64,000 nt of DNA from Lingula anatina. Its lineage: Eukaryota > Brachiopoda > Lingulata > Lingulida > Lingulidae. Below are positions 45,001-64,000 of this stretch, in pieces. Position 1 is the first letter of the stretch; each line of letters opens with the position of its first letter. A program made the translations under genes and the position numbers. The stretch lies in contig NW_019775664.1 of assembly GCF_001039355.2 (NCBI RefSeq), positions 41,508 to 105,507 on the forward strand. The letters run 5' to 3'. The notes under the pieces were generated by a model. The model saw only the letters and a program-made list of their open reading frames with translations, was not told the DNA's origin and ran no database searches.

Positions 45001-47509
45001 TTTCTTACTTTTAGAGTCAACCACTTCTTCCTCTTCTTCATACTCTTCTGTGGGAGTGCTGCCTGTTTCAGACCTAAACACACAGGTGTTGTGACAAGTT
45101 TCAATACATATTTTCATACTAAAATGCCTAAATTTTCCAGCTGATGTCTAATGTCTTATATCATCATTATATAACGCAAGCAGGAATGTTTTCAAATTGT
45201 TAACTTATGGACATAGGCCTTCATCAGAGTGATTTGAGTACAGTAGATGATGTTACTCCATGACTGCTACATGTAGGTAGTAAGCTTACAGTATGAAAAC
45301 ATTCCAGCTTCTGTTATATTATTATCAAATATGATCCAACTCCCAAGCTTATGAAAATTTTTGCTTGTCTAATGTCTTCTTCCAAAATAAAACCATCCAA
45401 AGAGATTTTTGCAAAATATAAATCAGCAGAAACATTTTACCTTCTTGGTGACTGAGCATCAACTTGTGCTTGAACTGCTCTCACGTCTATTGGAAATTCC
45501 TTGGCTTTTGACACAAAAAGGTTCTTTAACCCTGTAAGAAATAAACATGTATTGTAAAGATGATAACAATAATAATAAAGCCATGCTCTTTGAAGCTTAC
45601 ACAATCTTATACAATATATTTTTCTATGCCACTAAATTGGAATGTGCCAGTATACTGGTGAATCTACTGTCCAGGTTTAATTCACTTGGGATGTCACACA
45701 ATTGCCTTGATATCATTTAAACAGTTTAATCAGAAACATTCAAATGTAAAACGTACACACTAAATGTGAATTTTAAGAAATACCAAAAATAACCAATGAT
45801 ACACTCATGCAGATATTTCAGACAGTCAGTCAGCCATAAAAATATGTACACTAAAACACTAGTTTTCACATTTAAGATAGTTTTTATAAATAACCACAAT
45901 GAAGAGTGATATCAGCTTTTTAAAGACATTCTTAAGTAAACTCTTTTTTATCTACAAACTGAGCAGAATACTGGAAACAGCTGCTTACATGGTTCAACTT
46001 TCTTTAGATCTTTTATAGATATCCCATCTACTGTGCCAAGATGCTGAAAAGACAAATGTGAAATTAAGGAATCTCCTTTGGCTTGATCTGTAATTCAAAA
46101 CTAATATAAATAAATTCTACCCTCTTACTTCTGAATCCCTATATTTGAAAATTAAAATTGATTTGCTTAAAACCTGAATGTTTTGGAACTTGAAATGACA
46201 AAAATCTATTTTTCCTATAACAGCCAAAAGTTTAACAAATAATAATAATGACTTTGTAGGAATCTGTTGTATTCTAACTTTGAGTACATTACATAGCTGA
46301 AGAAATTCCTCTCCGATTTTGATCTACTTTCTTTATGAGGACAGATGACCAGTGTCTGCATATAAAATGCAAAAATTCTGCTCAACATGTAACAGCTACA
46401 AAATCCATTAAAGGAAACCAAATCATATAAAGGCTATATTGAATACTACCTTATTACCTTGGATACAACAATTAATTTAATAAATATTCTTGGTATCCAT
46501 CCTGAAAGTGTTTGGGCTTTGATCTTTTATCTGAGTTGAAATTTGTACTAGTATTGTACATACCTGTGAAATCTGAGTTGAAATATGTACAAGTAAAGGA
46601 CATACCTGTAAGGCCTCACATCGCACATCCAAACATGCTGCAATTTTTCCAATTACTTTCTGGAATAAAAAGAAACAAAATAAAATGAAATTCTTTTCTT
46701 AAATCATCCTATTAAGTATTTTAGATGTCATACTTTGTCTCTGAATAAGTTTGTGAAAGATGTAAGTACCTAAAAACAATTAAAGTCAGGTGAAAAAAGG
46801 AGTTCTACATGGCTGGGTATATATTCATTTACAATGTGCTAAACTGCTGGTAACTCTTAACATTACCTTTTGTTCATCAGAGAAGACCTCACTGTCTGGG
46901 TCAGCCTGTGCTTTTAGTTCATGTGAAAGCCTAAAAATGACAACAGATGTGTTCATTATTTCAACAGGAAAGGAATTAATGTAAAGCCTTGCAAATCTTA
47001 GATAACAGAAAGGTTATTTTATGTAGACTTTAGATTGATCAACCAATCCAGATGGCACCCAAACAAGGGCTTATTCATAATCTTAATGCTGCTTTGCTGT
47101 ATAGTACCAAAATCCAAAAAATAATCATCTCCCTGCTTGTATTTTGTCTCATTTTGGGTATAAGAGGCACAGAAGTAATTACACTTACTTAACAGCACAA
47201 TGCACTAGAAAAAATAGGATACTTAAACCAACTTAAAGTTTAATTTCTTTTTTCATTATGATAGACCCAAGTCGTTTTATGTAGCTTTAAGATCCATTAA
47301 CTACACTAATCAAGATGACAGCTGAGTGATAAACATATGAAAACTGCTTAGGCTTTGGTGTTGTTTTTTATGTACCATACAAAGACTCACTTCCTATATA
47401 CTTCAATTGCTTCTAGCGGTTGTCCCCAGAGATCAAAATCTGTGCCTTCTTTAAAATGTTTTGCCCAAAGAGATATTAATCTTTTGGGATCAACTTCAGG
47501 ATCCCCCAT
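41752..47509 (-). CDS. AIDA: AIDA, axin interactor dorsalization-associated protein
   Basis: Ten exon positions on the minus strand: 47509-47391, 46930-46867, 46659-46606, 46043-45989, 45531-45441, 45073-45009, 44640-44512, then 44261-44145 or 43910-43788, 42150-42033 and 41842-41752. This gives 300 or 302 residues (human about 306). The N-terminal helical region reads GTDFDLWGQPLEAIEVYRKL and KVIGKIAACLDVRCEALQ. It is followed by an acidic linker (TEEYEEEEEVVDSK) and a C2 domain with TIRIEKIGIKDASQYIDSYI, FFEFKHYKPKKKQVSTKCWA and YLHL. All match AIDA closely. Vertebrate AIDA binds axin, blocks its homodimerisation and JNK signalling, and its C2 domain binds membrane lipid. The donor of exon 44640-44512 is non-consensus (AAAG|GTTGGT). 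Exon phases agree throughout. Confidence 0.93.
41971..42026. repeat. (GA)n microsatellite
   Basis: An uninterrupted GA tract of about 56 bases in the last AIDA intron, starting six bases from the donor of exon 42150-42033. The contig ending at 39325 stops exactly where this tract would begin. Confidence 0.95.
43788..43910 (-). CDS. AIDA: AIDA exon 8b (alternative C2 exon)
   Basis: 123 bases, phase 1 to phase 1, encoding DQAGIEKAKTQDTAPATRKE followed by ENYIYFGVDVHLQK. It aligns to the same segment of human AIDA as exon 8a (QDTPVASRKE...YVHFNVDIELQK) and is the closer match at TQDTAPATRKE. Acceptor and donor are both good (ATTAG, AAG|GTGAGA). Including both 8a and 8b would also keep the frame but would repeat a C2 strand pair. 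Confidence 0.85.
44145..44261 (-). CDS. AIDA: AIDA exon 8a (alternative C2 exon)
   Basis: 117 bases, phase 1 to phase 1, encoding GGRDLMASQETPTARWKENQ followed by YIYFGVDVYLQKPIEIL. It is homologous to exon 8b, 234 bases downstream, sharing YIYFGVDV-LQK and the T-PTAR/T-APATR stretch. Both have intact splice sites (GATTTAG acceptor, TG|GTAAGT donor). Confidence 0.85.
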
Positions 47510-47754
47510 TTCATTGATTCCCGTTTGCGTCTCTGTGTCTGACCTTGGTGCCCTTGCATAGATGCAGAATAGGTTTTTATTACAGTTTTAGTTTAGTCAA
47601 ATTATTTGAACCTGTTTTGGTTTGAGAAATCAACAAAATCAAATATCATGAAAAAAAATAGAATTAAATAATTTTCATGACGTATGATTTAAGGATATAA
47701 TGCCAAATTTAACATACTGAAATAATTTATGGGTAATCAACTAAAGTTGAATTC

Positions 47755-47913
47755 AAATGTAATTGTTTACAACAATGCATTACGGGAAATTTTCAAAAAT
47801 GGCGTCACGTTGTCAAGTTGACATGTATGTCAATTTATGTGCCTTTTCCGATTATTAACCTATGCGATTAACTTTGAGGATATTCACGAGATAATAATGA
47901 ATGAAATATTAAG
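47755..47913. promoter_or_regulatory. candidate bidirectional AIDA/TTBK promoter and TTBK leader exon
   Basis: About 250-290 bases upstream of the AIDA start sits GCATTACGGGAAAT (47778-47790) followed by AAAATGGCG (47796-47804), a YY1-like core, within a locally CpG-containing stretch. On the plus strand a donor ATTAAG|GTGAGC follows at 47913/47914. It could end a noncoding first TTBK exon that splices to the acceptor at 52434. The genes are divergent, so a shared promoter is the economical reading. Confidence 0.4.
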
Positions 47914-50900
47914 GTGAGCTACTATTTTGTTTTTTTCAGCAGCTAATAGGACCCACGTAGTAATTGAAAACACAATGATTAGTCGCCCGCAATGGCATGC
48001 TGACAATTTGGTAGACTTGCTCAGTTTTGCCTTAATTTGCTGAGGCATTTTCTGTTGTTCTATGCATTTTTATGTCTTTTTAAAGTTTTCTATGAATATG
48101 ACAGGGCATTTTGAATTTATATTAAATTGTTATATTTAGCTGTAGAAGAAGTTAAGAAACACCTTGAATAATTGTTCACAACCCCCCCCCCCCACCACCA
48201 CCACCATGGCTTTATTATTATAAACAGCAACATATGCAACACTGTCACCGGCATGGCTTTTGTGCATTTTGTTTAAGTTTCCTCTTGTTTTCTTTTCTTG
48301 AGAGTTTTGAATAAATTTTGGGGTTTTGAATTATTGATAACCATAACTGTGCAATGTCATTTTATTATTATTATTATTTTTTTTTAATTTTTAGTCTCTT
48401 CATGTGTATCACACTTACAGATAATTATGGTCTTTACATATGGTCAGTGCCATTTTATATAAACTTTTGCAGCTCTGGTACAACAGTACAACTTTGTGCA
48501 GCTGTCTACATACTGTAGATAGTCATTGAATAACAAAATATAACAATAGTTATGTTAATTGACCTTACAGGGAAATTGCAGCTTTTTGTTTTGTAGTATT
48601 TATTCACTGCAAAAAATAGCAGCTAGTTAAAAAACGCTTTTGCTGGAAGTCAGTAAGGGTTTTATATAGAGAAAATGTGTTTGGTCTCCTGAGTAATAGA
48701 TCCATGCCCTCTCAGCTACTTCGCAAGTTTACAACCCAATAAATATTTTGTTACATGTACTGGATATGTCTTTGAGGCCACCAGCAGATTGATACACTAG
48801 ACAAGTATATTCCAAGTGTAAAGTGATCTAGCTGTTACTCAATACATAGGAGAAAGAATACAAGCCTTGACCATATGCTTACTAGTATATCAGTATCATC
48901 TGAAATTCTGGAATGGAAGAAAAATATTTTATTACAAATATATATATTATGACTTTTAGATGAATGCAGTATATATGCTATTGCTTACTAGTAGATGGCT
49001 AAACAAATTAAAAAAATTATCATTCATCTATGTGTAACATTTATTCCGTATAAAAGTACCAGTAAGATCAAATTTATTTATCAAAACCAAAAAGTCCTTA
49101 TGGACTCTGGTGCCTAATGGTATTTAGCTTCAATTTAAGTTTTATTACTTGGATTATTATTTTTTTAATGAAAAAAGGTAATAAGTGTCCCAAAAATAAA
49201 CCATGAATCCCCTCATTTTTTAAAGCCTCACAGCCCTATTGGGACAACTGGAACTTGGAAAAATAAAACAATGGCAGCAGAATTCTCACTTATGCTTTGT
49301 TTTTGTTTGAAGTCCTGTCCTATTCTTATACTTTCCTTGCTGATGAAGTCTTGTATCCTTTTGGTACAGTATAGATTGGCAAAATTCAGGCATTGTGAAA
49401 TTAGGACAGTTATGAATTTGAAGTACTGCCGCCATTGTATAGCTAAATGGGATGTAGAAGAAATATACAGTGCTCAGCTCAGACTAATGGCTAACATTAC
49501 AGACAGGCCCGTAGCCAGGGGGGGTTCGGGGGGTTCGAAAGCACCACCCCTTTTGCTGGGGAAAGGTCCACTCTGGGTAAAATTTGATCTAGGTACATGA
49601 GGTTTTTATGGGAAAAGGTCCACTTTTTCAGAAAAAGAACCCCCCTTTTGAAATTACTGGCTACAGGCCTGACAGACTAGTTTATAATGCTTCAAAGTCA
49701 AATCCAGCTGCTTTATATGGATTTTAAGAAAAGAAACAGCTTAATTACAAGTCATGAAATACATACAAATTTATTAGCTGACAGAGTAATCAGTCAGTTC
49801 TTGTAATAGTGTCTAAAAGCTCATTTATGCATTAAGAGATAATAACCATTACTATAAGTTGCTTGTATCAAATAACATTATAATGACTATGATAACTGCA
49901 TGAATATGAAGCACTGGGAGTAAATCAAAGAGATGTTTTGAATGATATTAGGTTTTGGTTACTGGCAGATCTAGAATGAACAGCACTGACATGTTATATA
50001 TGTGATATGTAAATATATCAAAATGACAGATTTTGGAAAGGGCGAATGAATTTTTCTGATGTCATCAAGATAGTTGTCAAGAATATAATTACTCAGAAAC
50101 CACCATTCCATTGACCTTGTAACTTGGAAATACCATACATACATTTGAGTCAACTTCTCTCTTTTCTTATGAATTTGAGGCCTTTTTTTTTACGTAAGCC
50201 AGGCAAATGGCTTATTTCCAATTAACATTTTTGCTTTGCTTGAAAGTGTAAATTAGTATGGAAATCATTAAGTGTACTTGGAAGTATATAATTATGTTAT
50301 TTATAAATGTATCACATCTGCACGGTTTAAAACATGACAGATTATTCTATTAACTATAAGTTTTTCATTTTATTTGAATTAAACATGTTGTATTTAGCAT
50401 GAAAGATATATATATTATGGCTTATTATCCATAAAAGGGTAAATGATTCCTTTCTGAAATTGTAGCCTATTATGTTACAGCATGTATTTAGAACATAGAT
50501 AAGAAGGCAAACATTTAAAGGGTCTTTTCTTCTTAGTAAATTGACCAGTCTGCTGTTACAATAGCATATAGAGCCAGTTGGGTATCGCTGTTGATCATTG
50601 TAAAGCCACATGTTATTGGCTGGCTAGGACCCACACATCAGAGGTCTGATCAATACATTTCCTGCAATAGCCGGCATATCTGGGAGTCTTTTTGCTAAGA
50701 CCGAAAGACAAGTTCATTGATTCAACAACTCAAAATCTAATCAGGGGTGATCTGTTCAAGCTGATATTGATAAGGAGTCCGAGTAGCAGCGTGCATATTT
50801 TTCAAAACTGTCGAAACATAGTCAAATCTGCACTGTGATGCAATACTGACAGTGATGAAAAAAAAGGTAGGCATGTTATTAAGCACTGACATTTTACTGG

Positions 50901-52434
50901 CAGATAATTGGTGTAAGAATACTTGGGATCATATTGTAATGCACATCCAGCACATGCACGTCTAGGGGTTCAGTTATTTTAAAACTGTGCATATATATAT
51001 GCATATACATATATGTATATATACAGTGGGTCCTATTAAATTATAGTGCTATACATGGCCAACACAGAACAAAAATAAAAGGAATGGTTGGAGAACAGCA
51101 CCCTGGGGTGTGGCCACTTTGATGATTATTGAACATCACAGCATCTATATGTATGTTTTAGTATATCACGAAGCCCAGTAAACAGAGTGAGGTGATTATG
51201 AAGGAAATTATGAATGGGTATTACTTTCTATCAGTACAGGTCTGATATATTGATGAGATCATTATCATAATGCAATTAAAATGTACTGTGAGAAACAGTG
51301 TCATATATTTGTTTTAATCCACTCCCAAGTACATTTAACTACTACTGCATAATGGAAGTATGTATTAGTTGTTATGCAAAATCAGTGGTAATATGATTAT
51401 TTTTGACGTATCTGCACGTGAGTGAATCAGAAGCATCTCTAGACTAAAGGACATGTTATTATATCAATATAATTCATTAAGGTCGGCATAAAAATATCAT
51501 ATTACATACAACTGAAAAAATATGGTTGTTTTTGCCCATACAGTCATGTAATTTACATGGCCATTAGACTTGCTACTCCTACAAAATGTCAGGTATCAAT
51601 ATGGAAAAAAATACATCACCTCTGTTTGCATAATGTTGTGTGACTCAGATTAGACCAACATCTCTTTCTGTAATTGACAGGAAATTTTAGTATTTTATGG
51701 CTGCACTTATTCTCAGTCAGAGTCATTGATTGGTGCTATTCATGTGGCAGTATTGGTGTTTTTTGAGATCCATTGACAGATCAAAGTTACAGCTTAATGT
51801 GCCCTTGGCCAGTTTTGTTTTTTATTAATAACCATGTCCTCAGAGTAAATGAATATTTTTTAATATAAAACTATAATTTGTTTATGAGCCACTGGCCTAA
51901 CATTAACCTTGATGTTGTATATTTAGGAAAATCAAAAGTCAAGGATCACAGGTCATCTTAAATGGAAACCCCCATGTGTTGTCATTGAAAAGAAATGCCA
52001 ACAGCTTGTATGAATGGAAATTCAATTTATTTTCAGTTATGCATCTTTTAAATTTTTTTTCATGTATTCAAAGCTCTGCTCTTTCATTTTCAAAGTTTAT
52101 GGTCTATACCAGCTGGAAGAAAAAATTATAGTAATTACTGCATAAATGTTACCGAAAGACAGACAAACAAACTGACAGACTTGCCAATAATTTTGGCATG
52201 CAATTAAGGTGGACTTAATTAGTCCTAGTTAAAGGTCGTTTTATTATAATTATCATCTATAAGAGATTTCTACTTACTAGCACTGGGTATTTTAATCAAA
52301 CATGAGATGGAAATGTTATGAATATGTAATTCATTGATTTAATTGTGATATGATCTGTCACATTGAACTGGATCTTAATCTGATGGTCTAATACTACATA
52401 TTTGATTGATTCAGTATTCCACTCTCTATTGTAG
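47914..52434 (+). other. probable first intron of TTBK, no other gene seen
   Basis: AT-rich sequence with poly-C plus a CCA tract at 48183-48206, small microsatellites and one inverted-repeat element (49505-49670). Near 50990-51020 an alternating TATATG-type palindrome occurs. No conserved exon was recognised on either strand. Confidence 0.5.
49505..49670. mobile_element. short MITE with AGGCCYGTAGCCAG terminal inverted repeats
   Basis: The left end reads AGGCCCGTAGCCAGGGGGGG and the right end is the reverse complement of AGGCCTGTAGCCAG. GACAG occurs at both boundaries (49502-49506, 49671-49675) and may be a target-site duplication. Internally it has duplicated GGTCCACT blocks and C/G runs. 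The CCCGTAGCCAGGGGGG end is typical of non-autonomous elements widespread in invertebrate genomes. Confidence 0.75.
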
Positions 52435-52552
52435 ATATCTTACGCCATGTCTGACAAGGAGCTGCAAATGCAGTGAACAATGGCGTAGCAGTATGCCATC
52501 CTAGGGCTTGGCTGACCAGGGCTAGCAGCCAGGCTATAGATCACTGGACAGA
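52435..52552 (+). promoter_or_regulatory. TTBK 5' leader with three uORFs
   Basis: An acceptor (TTGTAG) ends at 52434. Before the main ATG at 52553 three short frames open and close: 52447-52476 (nine residues), an ATG-GCG-TAG frame and an ATG-CCA-TCC-TAG frame. Three upstream starts in about 110 bases suggest translational control of the kinase; this is inference. Confidence 0.5.
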
Positions 52553-63777
<11,225 letters not shown>

Positions 63778-64000
63778 TATTGTTTGCAGCTCTGTGTGCA
63801 TTCTCTTACACTCTTTGGTTGCATTTCATGGATGTAGTTTTGTTGTCGCCAAGGTGCAGGAGGGTTGTCAAGTGGTGCCCCCTGGTGAAAAGGCAAGGCA
63901 AGGTGTGTTTTAGCTTTTTACCTTTGGTTCCTGTGGAACTGGTTATATGCAATTTTTTTTTTTTTTGAAAAGGCAGAAGCTCAGCATTTGACAGAAATGC
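63778..64000 (+). other. TTBK 3' untranslated or downstream sequence
   Basis: No coding feature is recognised after the TGA at 63775-63777. A T run lies at 63953-63966. No AATAAA is seen before the window ends, so the TTBK transcript probably continues beyond it. Confidence 0.5.

Noticed and set aside
49505-49670. tRNA-like B box (GGTTCGAA) suggesting a tRNA or tRNA-derived SINE
   Set aside because: No A box or cloverleaf fits. The terminal inverted repeats identify it as a short MITE instead.

Overview
This is a eukaryotic nuclear window. Every gene is split by GT-AG introns, intergenic DNA is AT-rich and full of microsatellites and fold-back elements, and the proteins are animal families: a myosin motor, a peripherin/ROM1 tetraspanin, FCGBP-type domains, AIDA and a tau-tubulin kinase. 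The divergence from vertebrate relatives and a recurrent TAGGCCTA-type motif (for example near 32,730, 33,910 and 35,640) suggest a marine invertebrate, perhaps an ambulacrarian or lophotrochozoan. The exact taxon is not decidable from the sequence.

Layout, left to right. (1) 976-2772, minus: the 5' end of an unconventional myosin; the rest of the gene lies off the left edge. (2) 5149-8498, plus: a complete four-exon PRPH2/ROM1-like tetraspanin with an acidic tail; its last intron carries an ~880-bp inverted-repeat element. (3) 8969-30180, minus: a very large mosaic gene, tail-to-tail with (2). It encodes a signal peptide, then repeated multi-exon modules (two unrecognised exons, a Thr-rich linker, a large IgGFc-binding-protein-like exon, two collagen-like exons), then a long Gly-X-Thr collagen-like stalk, four EGF-like exons, one membrane span and a cytoplasmic tail. 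Almost all its introns are phase 1, so modules can be added or lost without breaking the frame. (4) 30.2-36.6 kb: upstream sequence with no coding gene seen, containing a degenerate tandem array. (5) 41752-47509, minus: AIDA (axin interactor, dorsalization-associated), complete, with two tandem versions of one C2-domain exon. (6) 52553-63777, plus: a complete tau-tubulin kinase (TTBK) of about 1,228 residues with two SxIP motifs. AIDA and TTBK are divergent and probably share a promoter near 47.8 kb.

Assembly caution. Single N characters at 12238, 15946, 18809 and 39326, and a 328-N run at 28045-28372, mark contig joins. Three of the four single-N joins (12238, 15946, 39326) sit between near-identical direct copies of about 344 bp, 2.9 kb and 2.6 kb. 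These look like unmerged haplotype overlaps rather than real tandem duplications. The ~4.4-kb module repeat in the big gene differs: one complete module and parts of its two neighbours lie within a single uninterrupted contig (18810-28044).

Most striking: the FCGBP-like/collagen-like/EGF transmembrane gene with whole-module repetition, and the duplicated AIDA C2 exon, which looks like a mutually exclusive splicing pair.
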